Positions 26,693 through 34,780 of a stretch of 64,000 nucleotides of DNA are shown one piece after another; position 1 is the first letter of the stretch, and each line of letters opens with the position of its first letter. Below the pieces are notes generated by a model. The model searched no databases, was not told the DNA's origin, and saw only the letters and a program-made list of their open reading frames with translations. Source of the stretch: Rufibacter psychrotolerans (GTDB taxonomy: Bacteria > Bacteroidota > Bacteroidia > Cytophagales > Hymenobacteraceae); assembly GCF_016924645.1 (NCBI RefSeq), contig NZ_JAFFJV010000009.1, positions 1-64,000 of the forward strand, in the 5' to 3' direction. Made by a program: the position numbers and the translations under genes.

Positions 26693-27772
26693 ATGGAATG
26701 GCGGAACAGCCTAACGGATTTGTTGCAGGTAGCTTATCCGCTGATGCAGGCCCCCATGCTACACATCGCCACGCCCGCCATGGTGGCGGCCGTCTCCAAT
26801 GCCGGTGCGCTGGGTTCCTTGCCCGTAGGCGGCCAAAGCCCGGAGCGGGTGCGGACCTTGATCAGGGAAGTAAAGTCGCATACCGCCAAGCCGTTTGCCG
26901 TTAACCTGTTCGCCCATCCTCATCCGGGCCAGGTAGATCCTGCGCAAGGTGCCCGCATGCACCGCGTCCTGCGGCTAATTGGGGAGGGCTATCAGCTGGA
27001 GTGGGAGCAACCCGCCCTGGAGAACCTGCCAATCTTTCTGGCGCAGGACCAAATCCCCGTGCTGCTGGAAGAGAAAGTGCCGGTGGTCAGCTTCACCTTC
27101 GGGGTGCTGGAGCCTCAGGTGTTAGATGCCTTCCGGAAAGCAGGGGTTGTCACCATGGGTACCGCCACTTGCCTGGATGAGGCCCTACGGTTGCAGGAGC
27201 AAGGCGTTTCGGCGGTGATAGCGCAAGGCACGGAAGCCGGTGGGCACAGAGGGGCCTTCCTGAACCCCGAGGCCCCGCCCCAGATTGGCCTGGCCGCCTT
27301 GGTGCGGGGAATTGTCCGTGCGGTGCGGGTGCCCGTGATCGCCGCCGGTGGTATTATGGATGGGGCCGGCCTGGCCGCCGCGTTTGCGTTAGGCGCGCAA
27401 GGGGTGCAGCTGGGGAGTGCCTTTCTCCGGTGCCCCGAGAGTGCCGCCCCGCCAGCCTACAAAGCGGCCGTGGCAACCAGCCAGGACCAGTCTACCGTGC
27501 TCACCAAAGCGTTTACCGGCCGTTGGGGCAGGGCCATCCGGAATGAGTTTACCCGGCAGATGGCTCCGCATGAGGCCCTGGTTTTGCCCTATCCGGTTCA
27601 GGAAGTCCTGACCAGGGCGCTGCGGGAAAAGGTAGGGCCCGAGGATGTCGCCAAGGTGTTCCCGCTTTGGGCCGGACAAGCCGCGTACCTGGCCCGGGAG
27701 CTTCCCGCTAGCCAGATTGTGGCCGCGGTGCTCCAGGAAGCGGAAGCTATTTTGTGGCCAGATTTCCAATAA
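26693..27772 (+). CDS. Nitronate monooxygenase (2-nitropropane dioxygenase family)
   Basis: This 359-aa TIM-barrel FMN enzyme of the NPD family oxidises alkyl nitronates such as propionate-3-nitronate, using oxygen. Visible landmarks are YPLMQAPMLHIATP at the start, the FMN phosphate-binding region AAGGIMDGAGLAAAFALGA near residue 218, and the AQGTEAGGHRG motif with the histidine usual in the active site near residue 180. It follows the unknown gene by 14 nt. It may serve detoxification of plant or fungal nitro-compounds, which is an inference from the family. Confidence 0.9.
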   Translation: MEWRNSLTDLLQVAYPLMQAPMLHIATPAMVAAVSNAGALGSLPVGGQSPERVRTLIREVKSHTAKPFAVNLFAHPHPGQVDPAQGARMHRVLRLIGEGYQLEWEQPALENLPIFLAQDQIPVLLEEKVPVVSFTFGVLEPQVLDAFRKAGVVTMGTATCLDEALRLQEQGVSAVIAQGTEAGGHRGAFLNPEAPPQIGLAALVRGIVRAVRVPVIAAGGIMDGAGLAAAFALGAQGVQLGSAFLRCPESAAPPAYKAAVATSQDQSTVLTKAFTGRWGRAIRNEFTRQMAPHEALVLPYPVQEVLTRALREKVGPEDVAKVFPLWAGQAAYLARELPASQIVAAVLQEAEAILWPDFQ

Positions 27773-27784
27773 CTTACCTAAACG

Positions 27785-27840
27785 CAGCGGGTCCGTTTAC
27801 GGGGTATTTTCTGAAAAATACCCCGTAAACGGACCCGCTG
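27785..27840. terminator. 26-bp perfect palindrome between convergent genes
   Basis: Arms 27785-27810 and 27815-27840 are perfect complements, with a core CGGGGTATTTTCTGAAAAATACCCCG-type centre of the palindrome family (given here in outline). It is the strongest hairpin in the window. It lies 13 nt after the nitronate monooxygenase stop and 15 nt before the ABC-F stop on the other strand, so it probably ends both transcripts. Confidence 0.8.
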
Positions 27841-27854
27841 ACGCGAACGTGTTT

Positions 27855-29759
27855 TTACACAATCTCGGCTAACTCCAGCCAGCGTTCGGTCTTGGCCTCC
27901 ACGGCATCGTTGATTTCCTGGATGCGTTGGGCCAGTTCGGCCAGGCGTACGTGGTCGGCAGTGCCGCTGTTCATCTCCGTGACCAGGGTTTCTTTTTCGC
28001 TTTCCAGGGCTTCAATCTCCTGTTCCAGCCGCTCGTACTCCTGCTTCTCTTTGAAGGAGGCTTTGCGCTTGGTACCGTTGTCGGCGGCGGGGGCGCTTGC
28101 GGTGCCTGGAATTGGGGCAGCGGCCGGTGCGGGCTTTGCTGCCGCCTTGGCGTCGGCCTCGGCTTTCAGGGCTTCCTGCTCCTTGGCCCACTCGCGGTAG
28201 TCGGTGTAGTTGCCCGGGAAGTCGCGCAGGTGGCCGTCTCCCTCAAACACAAACAGGTGGTCTACCAGGCGGTCCATGAAGTAACGGTCGTGCGACACGA
28301 TGAGCAGGGAGCCGCCGAACTGCAGCAGGAAGTCTTCCAGCACGTTGAGGGTGGGAATGTCCAGGTCGTTGGTGGGCTCGTCCAGGATCAGGAAGTTGGG
28401 GTTCTTGATCAGGACGCGCAGCAGTTGCAGGCGGCGTTTCTCGCCCCCGCTCAGCTTGCTCACGAACGTGTATTGCTGGGCCGGCGGAAACTGGAAGTGC
28501 TGCAGGAACTGGCTGGCGGTAATGGTTTCGCCGTTGGCGGTTTCAACCACTTCGGCCACTTCCTTCACCACGTCAATCACCCGCTGGTCTTCCTTGAAGG
28601 TTAACTCGCTCTGGGTGTAGTAGCCGAACACCGTGGTCTGGCCGGGGATGATCTCGCCGCTGTCAGGTGCCAGGCGGCCCGTGAGCATGTTCAGGAGTGT
28701 GGTCTTGCCGGCGCCGTTGGGGCCTACAATGCCCACGCGGTCCTGCTTCCGGAAAACATAGCTGAAGTCTTTCAGAACGGTCTTCTCGCCGAACCGCTTG
28801 GTGAGGTGGCTGATCTCCAGGATCTGGTTGCCCTGGCGGGTACTTTTCACCGAAAGCTCCAGTTGGGTGCGGGTGTCTTTCTGGCTGGCTTTCTCCTTGA
28901 TGTCATAGAACGCGTCTATCCTGGACTTGGACTTGGTGCCGCGGGCTTTGGGCTGGCGGCGCATCCACTCCAGTTCTTTTTTCATGAGCTGGCGGGCCTT
29001 GTCCACCTCGGCGGCGTTGGCTTCTTCCTGCTCGGCTTTCTTTTCTACGTAGTAGCTGTAGTTGCCTTTGTAGGTGTAGAGTTGGCCGCGGTCCAACTCG
29101 GCGATCTCGTTGGCTACCTGGTCCAGGAAATACCGGTCGTGGGTGACCATCAGGAGGGTGGTCTGTTCGGTGGTGAGCAGGTTCTCAAACCATTCAATGG
29201 TCTCCAGGTCCAGGTGGTTGGTGGGCTCGTCCAGGATCAGCAGGTCGGGTTCCTCAATCAGGACCCGGGCCATGGCCACGCGCTTTTTCTGCCCGCCAGA
29301 CAGGTGCTCTACCTGTACGTCCAGGTTCTGGATGTCCAGCCGGCCCAGGATCTGCTTGGTTCTTACCTCATACTCCCAGGCGTGCAGGGTTTCCATGCGT
29401 TCCATCACCTGCTGCATGCGGGCATCGGAGGTGGTGGGGTCGGCTACGCAGGCTTCGTACTCCCGGATGGCGTCCAGGACCTCGGTTTGGCCCGAGAAGA
29501 TGGCCTCCTGCACGGTGGCGCCGGCCGGAAACTCGGGCTGTTGCCACAGGTAGCCCACCCGCAGGCCGCGGCGCAGGCTCACGGTACCGTTGTCGGGGGG
29601 CATGGTGCCGGCCAGTACTTGCAACAGGGTGGTCTTGCCGGCCCCGTTGGCCCCAATGAGGGCCACGCGCTGCCCGCGGTTAATGCCAAAGGTAAGGTTC
29701 TGGAAAAGCCAGCGGTCGCCGAAGCTTTTAGAGATAGAATCTGCTGAAAGGTAATTCAT
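27855..29759 (-). CDS. ABC-F family ATPase (Uup-like)
   Basis: This 634-aa cytoplasmic protein has two ABC domains, with Walker A GANGAGKTT and GPNGAGKTT and signatures LSGGQKKRVAMARVL and LSGGEKRRLQLLRVL. No membrane domain is present. A charged linker joins the domains, and residues from about 545 to the end form a coiled coil, as in Uup. ABC-F proteins act on ribosomes (translation factors or antibiotic protection). The frame opens upstream to 29822, but ATG 29757-29759 is chosen because a perfect -7 element TACCTTTG lies 4 nt upstream. A resistance role is not implied by the sequence. Confidence 0.92.
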   Translation of the reverse strand: MNYLSADSISKSFGDRWLFQNLTFGINRGQRVALIGANGAGKTTLLQVLAGTMPPDNGTVSLRRGLRVGYLWQQPEFPAGATVQEAIFSGQTEVLDAIREYEACVADPTTSDARMQQVMERMETLHAWEYEVRTKQILGRLDIQNLDVQVEHLSGGQKKRVAMARVLIEEPDLLILDEPTNHLDLETIEWFENLLTTEQTTLLMVTHDRYFLDQVANEIAELDRGQLYTYKGNYSYYVEKKAEQEEANAAEVDKARQLMKKELEWMRRQPKARGTKSKSRIDAFYDIKEKASQKDTRTQLELSVKSTRQGNQILEISHLTKRFGEKTVLKDFSYVFRKQDRVGIVGPNGAGKTTLLNMLTGRLAPDSGEIIPGQTTVFGYYTQSELTFKEDQRVIDVVKEVAEVVETANGETITASQFLQHFQFPPAQQYTFVSKLSGGEKRRLQLLRVLIKNPNFLILDEPTNDLDIPTLNVLEDFLLQFGGSLLIVSHDRYFMDRLVDHLFVFEGDGHLRDFPGNYTDYREWAKEQEALKAEADAKAAAKPAPAAAPIPGTASAPAADNGTKRKASFKEKQEYERLEQEIEALESEKETLVTEMNSGTADHVRLAELAQRIQEINDAVEAKTERWLELAEIV

Positions 29760-29763
29760 GGGG

Positions 29764-29771
29764 CAAAGGTA
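29764..29771 (-). promoter_or_regulatory. -7 promoter element of the ABC-F gene
   Basis: The minus strand reads TACCTTTG, a perfect TAnnTTTG, 4 nt before the ATG. It decides the start codon: a longer N-terminus would put the promoter inside the coding sequence. Confidence 0.7.
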
Positions 29772-29820
29772 CGCAAACAGAAAGGCGTATGCCAGACGGG
29801 CGGCAAAAACAAACGGGCAC

Positions 29821-29850
29821 AAAAAAAGGCCGGGACTAGCCCAGCCTTTT
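29821..29850 (-). terminator. Intrinsic terminator of the SPW gene
   Basis: On the minus strand AAAGGCTGGG pairs with the following CCCGGCCTTT, and the stem ends in seven U (complement of 29821-29827). It lies 32 nt after the stop. Confidence 0.8.
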
Positions 29851-29881
29851 CTGCTTTAACTCAATTCTTTACAGACTACCC

Positions 29882-30286
29882 TTAGTGGGTGTGTCCGTGG
29901 TTCATGGTGCCTCTGTATGGCTGACGGGTGGCAGCACCGTGTTCTGGTACTACGCGGGTCATCAGGGCCTCCAGGATAATCATTACACCCACAATCAGGT
30001 GAGGTAAGTAGACATATTCGTCAAAATTGAAGATCCAGGGAGACACGGCCAGGAAGGCACCAATCAGGTAGTCCATGTTCAAGTGCATGTTCATGGACAA
30101 GGCCCGGAACATACCCACCTCAAAGTTGGTCATGAGGGCTTGCAGGATAATCACGGCACCCACAATGATCGGCACCCAGGTTTCGGCACCGCCTCGGTCA
30201 AAATCCAAAATGAATGGAGCCGCAATCAGAAGAATACCCACCAGATAATCCATGATCCCGTGGGCACGGGTTGATAATACTTTCAT
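29882..30286 (-). CDS. SPW repeat membrane protein
   Basis: This is a 134-aa protein with four membrane segments arranged as two similar halves, each reading GIMDYLVG...AAPFILDF or NMDYLIGAFLAVSPWIFNF. The second half contains the SPW signature. The C-terminus is rich in histidine (MNHGHTH). The function of this family is unknown. The gene has a strong AGGAGG ribosome-binding site 7 nt before the ATG, which is unusual here. It is a single gene with its own terminator, typical of stress-related small membrane proteins, though that role is a guess. Confidence 0.85.
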   Translation of the reverse strand: MKVLSTRAHGIMDYLVGILLIAAPFILDFDRGGAETWVPIIVGAVIILQALMTNFEVGMFRALSMNMHLNMDYLIGAFLAVSPWIFNFDEYVYLPHLIVGVMIILEALMTRVVPEHGAATRQPYRGTMNHGHTH

Positions 30287-30293
30287 TTTTATT

Positions 30294-30299
30294 CCTCCT
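30294..30299 (-). promoter_or_regulatory. Strong Shine-Dalgarno sequence of the SPW gene
   Basis: The minus strand reads AGGAGG seven nucleotides before the ATG, a perfect anti-SD match. Most genes in this window lack such a site, as expected for Bacteroidetes, so this gene may be translated by a different route or at high rate. Confidence 0.6.
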
Positions 30300-30440
30300 A
30301 TTTTAGTTTCAACTTGTATGGTCTTTTACGCCCATAAAAACAAGGATGTTGCGGAAAAGTACAGTTTAATTTTGTATTATAAGAATATAGGTGTTTTTAC
30401 GGATGAGCCCGGGTCGGCTTTTTCTATACAAGTATAACTC

Positions 30441-31259
30441 ATGACGAAAGCTGAAAAACGCGAGCGCCCTCTGGGCGTGTTTGATAGCGGGATTGGCGGT
30501 TTAACCGTCGCCAAGGCCATAAAAGCGCACTTGCCCCAGGAGCAGTTGGTGTATTTTGGAGATACCGCGCACCTGCCCTACGGCGACAAATCAACGGCGG
30601 CCATCCAGGCGTATGCCGTCAAAATTTGCCATCTGCTCCTGAAGCAGAATTGTAAAATTATTCTCATTGCATGCAATTCCGCCTCGGCGGCGGCCTATGA
30701 GCTGGTGCGCGAATACGTGGGCAGCAAAGCCCACGTGTTAAATGTGATTGACCCGGTAGTGGCCCACGTGGCCCAGCAATTTGCCGGCCGCACGGTGGGC
30801 CTCATTGGCACCAAGCAGACCGTGCATTCCAACGTGTATAAGAAGAAGATAGAGGACCTGGACTGCGGCGTGCAACTCAAGTCGCTGGCCACGCCCTTGC
30901 TGGCCCCCATGATAGAGGAAGGCTTCTTCAACAACACCATCTCAGAGAGCGTGATCCAGACCTACCTCTCAGACCCGGCTTTGGACGGCATTGAGGCCCT
31001 GATTCTGGGCTGCACCCATTACCCTCTCATTAAAGAGCAAATCAAGGCCTTTTACCAGGACAAGGTAGCCGTGCTGGACGCCTCAGAACTGGTGGCCCGC
31101 CACGTGGGGCAGGTGCTCACGCAATTAGACATGGCCGCCGAGCGTTTACTAGGCGAACCCCACTTCTACGTGTCTGACTACACGGCCTCTTTTGAAGCCT
31201 CTACCCAGCTTTTCTTCCAGAAAAAAGTGCACCTGGAGCATTATCCGTTGTGGGAGTAG
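30441..31259 (+). CDS. murI: Glutamate racemase
   Basis: MurI makes D-glutamate for peptidoglycan. The 272-aa protein has FDSGIGG at residues 14-20 and the two catalytic cysteines in IACNSAS (C78) and LGCTHYPLI (C191). The length is normal for the family. It is a single gene followed by a lipoprotein gene on the same strand after 88 nt. Confidence 0.96.
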   Translation: MTKAEKRERPLGVFDSGIGGLTVAKAIKAHLPQEQLVYFGDTAHLPYGDKSTAAIQAYAVKICHLLLKQNCKIILIACNSASAAAYELVREYVGSKAHVLNVIDPVVAHVAQQFAGRTVGLIGTKQTVHSNVYKKKIEDLDCGVQLKSLATPLLAPMIEEGFFNNTISESVIQTYLSDPALDGIEALILGCTHYPLIKEQIKAFYQDKVAVLDASELVARHVGQVLTQLDMAAERLLGEPHFYVSDYTASFEASTQLFFQKKVHLEHYPLWE

Positions 31260-31347
31260 TAAGAAACAGGGCTTTTCCGCGACCTATTCTGTAGTTTAGG
31301 TGTACTTTTACAAAAACAAGCCCAAAATGGCTTGCGTATCTCATACT

Positions 31348-31980
31348 ATGAAAAAGCGTTATTTCCTGATTGGTGATTTCTCGCGCAACGTGTTGTTGGT
31401 GAGCGCCGCCGCCTGCCTGGGCCTGACCTCCTGCTCAGACAACCGCTCCGCCCAGAATGAAACCTCCACTGAGTGGAACGCCGGCGAGAGCGCTCCCAAA
31501 TACAGCCAGGGCGTGATCACTGAGATGACCGAGGTGAGCCCCGACAACTGGAAAATCACCGATGAGCGGCCCGCCCAGGCAGGGCAGGTCATGGCCATTC
31601 TCAAGCACAACAACGGCCAGGTAGACACCCTGCAGGGCCTGGAGCTGGAGCGCCGCATGCAGGAATACACCCAGGCCAACCCCACCAACGGCAGCGGCTT
31701 TAGCATGATGAACGTGCTCATGTGGAGCGGTATTGGCTACATGGCCGGCCGCATGATGTCGCCCAACCCCAGGTATTACGCCAACCCCAACACCATGCAG
31801 CGCACCGAGGCCTGGCGCCAGCAGACCGCCGTAGAGCGCAGCCGCGGGGCTCAGGCGTTCAGGGGCACCACCGGTACCTACAGCCGCCCGGCCGCCGCGC
31901 CCGGCAACGTGCGGTCCACCGCGCCCAGCAACAGCCGCTCAGGCACCTTCGGGGGCAGATCCGGTGGGTTCGGCAGCTAA
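31348..31980 (+). CDS. Lipoprotein, possibly the YgiB/DUF1190 partner of the next gene
   Basis: This 210-aa lipoprotein starts MKKRYFLIGDFSRNVLLVSA and has the lipobox LTSC (C29). A short conserved-looking domain (QVMAILKHNNGQVDTLQGLE) is followed by a Ser/Gly/Arg-rich tail ending GTFGGRSGGFGS. The frame opens upstream at 31300, but ATG 31348 gives the proper signal peptide. Its place directly before a glutathionylspermidine-synthase-like gene is that of YgiB before YgiC in E. coli. Sequence relation to YgiB was not tested, so this link is inference. A -7-like TACTTTTA precedes it. Confidence 0.78.
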   Translation: MKKRYFLIGDFSRNVLLVSAAACLGLTSCSDNRSAQNETSTEWNAGESAPKYSQGVITEMTEVSPDNWKITDERPAQAGQVMAILKHNNGQVDTLQGLELERRMQEYTQANPTNGSGFSMMNVLMWSGIGYMAGRMMSPNPRYYANPNTMQRTEAWRQQTAVERSRGAQAFRGTTGTYSRPAAAPGNVRSTAPSNSRSGTFGGRSGGFGS

Positions 31981-32120
31981 GGGCAGCACCAATTGCCCGC
32001 TGGTTCCCCAGGGGAATCGCCCCAAAGGCAAGCCTTGCCGTGCCCGGGCTTTAGCCCTAAGAGGTTTGTTCCTGCACCTGCGGCCACTGCTCACCCATAA
32101 CGTAAGACGTATTTTATTTG

Positions 32121-32171
32121 CCAGCTCTGTTTCAGGCCCTTTTCCCCAAAAATCGGCTTAAAACGCTGGTG
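32121..32171. repeat. Intergenic palindrome-family copy
   Basis: CCAGC...TTTCAGGCCCTTTTCCCC then AAAAATCGGCTTAAAACGCTGG is an imperfect copy of the family. It lies between the lipoprotein gene and the ATP-grasp gene. The rest of the 231-nt gap shows nothing else. Confidence 0.5.
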
Positions 32172-32211
32172 CTTTCCTAGTACAGAACCAATCATCTTAA
32201 TTGCCACCGCT

Positions 32212-33393
32212 ATGCCAGACCAGACGCTTCCTGTAAAACTTATGCCGCACCACGGCGATGTAACCCAGATGGTACACCAGATGGGCTGGGAGTGGGTAGT
32301 AGAAGAAGAGTGCCAGACGTATCTTTCGGGCGAGGCAGTGGTACTGCCCCAGGACGCGGCCGACGAGTTGCTGGAGGCGGCCTCCACGCTGTACCAGATG
32401 ATGACCGAAGCCGTGCCCGATGACCTGCCCGACGACTTCCTGCGCAAGCTGGGTATCCACGAAAAGCTGTGGCGCGCCATCCGGCACTCCTGGAACGATG
32501 AACGGCACTGGCACCTCTACGGCCGGTTTGACTTTGCGCAGACGCCAGACGGCATGAAGCTGCTGGAGTTCAACGCCGACACCGCCACCTCCATCCCCGA
32601 AACGGCGGTGGTGCAGTGGGCCAGCCTGGCCGCCGCCGGCAAGCACCAGAGCCAGCAAGCCAATGGCCTGTACGAGGCCCTGGTAGACCAGTTCAGGACT
32701 TGGCAGGGCCTGAATCCAGAATTAGAGCCGGCCGTGCTGTTTGTGTACCTGGGCGGCAGCCGCGAGGACTACACCAACTGCGAGGTGCTGGCCGAGGCCG
32801 CCCGCGAGGCCGGCTTTGACACGCACATCTGCGCCGCCGATGAGATGCAGGTGTCCACCCTTGGCGCCGAGCGCGGCATCTGGGCCCAAACCGGGGCCGA
32901 GCAGTGGCGCCGCTTTCCGTTCCTGTTCAAACTGGTGCCCTGGGAGCTGTTTGTGGAGCTGGAGCCAGACCTGTGCGCCGACGTGATTGACCTGCAGTTC
33001 AGCCGCACCGTGGTCATCGCCAACCCCGCGTACGCGCTCATCTTCCAGAGTAAAGGCTTTCTGGCGTGGCTGTGGCAGCAGTTTCCGTACCATCCCTTGC
33101 TGCTCCGCACCGAGTTTGAGCCCTTTTCGGGAAAATCGGTGCAAAAACCCTATTTCGGCCGCGAAGGCCAGAACATCCAGGTGCGGGATACCTCAGACGT
33201 GGCTTCCACCCAGGGCGAGTACGGCCACCAACCCCACATTTACCAGGCCTGGGCCGAGCTGCCGCAGGACGCGCAGGGCTACCGCTACCAGGCCGGTGTT
33301 TTCTGGGCCGGTGAGGGCTGTGCCATCGGGTTCAGGCGGGAGCGCGGCATCATCACCAATTTGTCGCAGTTTGTGGCGCATGTGGTGGAGTAA
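32212..33393 (+). CDS. Glutathionylspermidine synthase-like ATP-grasp protein (YgiC/YjfC family)
   Basis: The 393-aa protein matches the preATP-grasp synthase family. Landmarks are HWHLYGRFDFAQTP near residue 98, LLEFNADTATSIPE near residue 118 and REDYTNCEVLAEAAREAG near residue 183, with a C-terminal KSVQKPYFGREGQNI ATP-grasp loop. The E. coli YgiC and YjfC are homologous to the synthetase half of glutathionylspermidine synthase, but their substrates are not settled; a peptide-bond-forming ligase is the safest statement. It follows the lipoprotein gene after 231 nt. Confidence 0.9.
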   Translation: MPDQTLPVKLMPHHGDVTQMVHQMGWEWVVEEECQTYLSGEAVVLPQDAADELLEAASTLYQMMTEAVPDDLPDDFLRKLGIHEKLWRAIRHSWNDERHWHLYGRFDFAQTPDGMKLLEFNADTATSIPETAVVQWASLAAAGKHQSQQANGLYEALVDQFRTWQGLNPELEPAVLFVYLGGSREDYTNCEVLAEAAREAGFDTHICAADEMQVSTLGAERGIWAQTGAEQWRRFPFLFKLVPWELFVELEPDLCADVIDLQFSRTVVIANPAYALIFQSKGFLAWLWQQFPYHPLLLRTEFEPFSGKSVQKPYFGREGQNIQVRDTSDVASTQGEYGHQPHIYQAWAELPQDAQGYRYQAGVFWAGEGCAIGFRRERGIITNLSQFVAHVVE

Positions 33394-33727
33394 GGGACGA
33401 GCTTCGGTTGTGTTGGCTGCAGCTTGACAGAATTCGTTGCTTCCGCTGGTTTGACCAGCGTTTGGGCTGTTGCGGGCGTAGCTAGCACTTGTCTATGGAT
33501 TTATTAACAAGATTGTTTCATCTTTTCTGAAAAGCGCTCACGGCCGCGGGGCCCCGTCTTTGCCCCTCGCACTGCCCTTGCGGCCCACCGCTGCAGCCTA
33601 TTCTTAGTTTCTGTTCTTCAAAGGCCACAAGCGAGGCGCTCGAGCCAAAGACTGGAATCGGGATCTTCCAGCTGTGGACTTGCATAGCAACGGTGATGCT
33701 AATCATTGTGCTAGACCCTCTCTTCCT
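33394..33727. other. Intergenic stretch without a supported gene
   Basis: GC-rich, repeat-like DNA. Open frames here are short and have no start context. A minus-strand frame ending near 33518 contains phrases such as GPAAVSAFQKR, which I cannot assign. It adjoins the palindrome array and is probably accessory filler or decayed sequence. Confidence 0.4.
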
Positions 33728-33787
33728 ATGGCGCGGATTTACTTCCGTGCCTTACGTTCGAAAGGCACGGAAGTAAATCCGCGCCAT
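33728..33787. repeat. 26-bp perfect inverted repeat (GCGCGGATTTACTTCCGTGCC unit)
   Basis: Arms 33728-33753 and 33762-33787 are exact complements around an 8-nt loop (ACGTTCGA). The unit GGCGCGGATTTACTTCCGT recurs at 60036-60054 as a half copy. No T-tract follows, and there is no gene to terminate, so it looks like a mobile palindromic element. Confidence 0.85.
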
Positions 33788-33861
33788 AGTTCGGAGTCAA
33801 TAGTTCGGGCTAAGGACAAGCACCCGTCCGTTTCTTCCGCCCTTTCAAGATAGGTACACAG

Positions 33862-34081
33862 GGTTCAAGTCTGTGACTTGGACCTATCATGAAGGCAGTT
33901 TGCCACTGCCGTGATCCACTTTGCCGGCCGCTGGCGCGAGCTTGCAGCTCGTGCCTTCAGTAGCTGATCTTGTTCAAGTTCTTCCTCTGTGGCACATATT
34001 TTAATATAGTATGGTTCAAGCAACAGACTATGGTTCAAGTCTGTGACCTGAACTTGCCATGAGGGTAGTTTGTAACTGCCG
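33862..34081. repeat. Cluster of REP-like hairpins
   Basis: Two ~51-nt direct repeats (33862-33912 and 34032-34081, about 80% alike) each hold two hairpins: CAAGTCTGTGACTTG-type and GGCAGTTTGCCACTGCC-type. Between them lies GGCGCGAGCTTGCAGCTCG (33929-33947 area). All stems share an AG-TTTGnn-ACT-like centre. The layout resembles REP elements moved by REP-associated tyrosine transposases. No transposase is nearby. Confidence 0.6.
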
Positions 34082-34249
34082 TTAGGCGATACCCTCAACC
34101 ACTGCATCCAAAGCAGAGAGTACTGCTGCAATTATCGCTTCTCGCAAAATCAAAGGTATTTCCCGTAAAACAGGAAAGAAACAAAGCCAGAATCTGGCAG
34201 AAGAGGGCAGAAGTCTATATGTAGCGAGCTCGCGTACGTAAATAGGCGT

Positions 34250-34780
34250 ATGGATGCACACCCACTTATTCTGCTGGCCAGTGCCCGGCCAGACAGCGAT
34301 ACCCGGCGCCTGGTGGAAAAGGTCTTCCAGGAGACACCGCACCAGATCCTGGACCTGCGGGAGCACACCATCAGCCCGTACTCCTATGAGAACGAGTACC
34401 CTGCCCAGGATGATTTCCTGGCGGTCATAAACCGGGTGCTGCAGTATCAGGTGCTGGTGCTGGCCACGCCGGTGTACTGGTACGCCATGAGCGGACTGCT
34501 CAAAACCTTCTTCGACCGCCTCACCGACCTGGTGACCGTGCACAAACCCCTGGGCCGGAAGCTCAAAGGCAAGGCCCTATTCCTGTTGGCGGTAGGTGCC
34601 GACGCTGAGTTGCCCGACGGATTTGAGGTGCCGTTCAAGCTGACCGCCAAGTACCTGGGCATGGCATACGGGCGCAGCCTCTATGCCTCCACCGAGGAGG
34701 TGGAAACCGATCTCTACCACCTGGGCGACCACCGCGAGTTCCTGCGGGAAATCCACGACAGCGGGAGGGGACTTAGCTGA
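34250..34780 (+). CDS. Flavodoxin-like NAD(P)H-dependent FMN reductase
   Basis: The 176-aa flavodoxin-fold protein begins LILLASARPDSDTRRLVEKV, the FMN phosphate-binding region. It has the mid-domain ATPVYWYAMSGLLKTFFDRL near residue 65, where the isoalloxazine ring binds. Members reduce FMN, quinones or azo compounds with NAD(P)H. The substrate is not predictable. Its end overlaps the convergent YdeI-like gene by 8 nt (34773-34780), so there is no terminator between them. Confidence 0.85.
   Translation: MDAHPLILLASARPDSDTRRLVEKVFQETPHQILDLREHTISPYSYENEYPAQDDFLAVINRVLQYQVLVLATPVYWYAMSGLLKTFFDRLTDLVTVHKPLGRKLKGKALFLLAVGADAELPDGFEVPFKLTAKYLGMAYGRSLYASTEEVETDLYHLGDHREFLREIHDSGRGLS

Noticed and set aside
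27855..29759. ABC-F protein as an antibiotic-resistance factor
   Set aside because: The coiled-coil C-terminus and housekeeping context fit Uup-like proteins; no resistance genes stand near.
33862..34081. The two spaced 51-nt repeats as a CRISPR array
   Set aside because: Only two copies with about 120 nt between, each internally palindromic, and no cas gene nearby.
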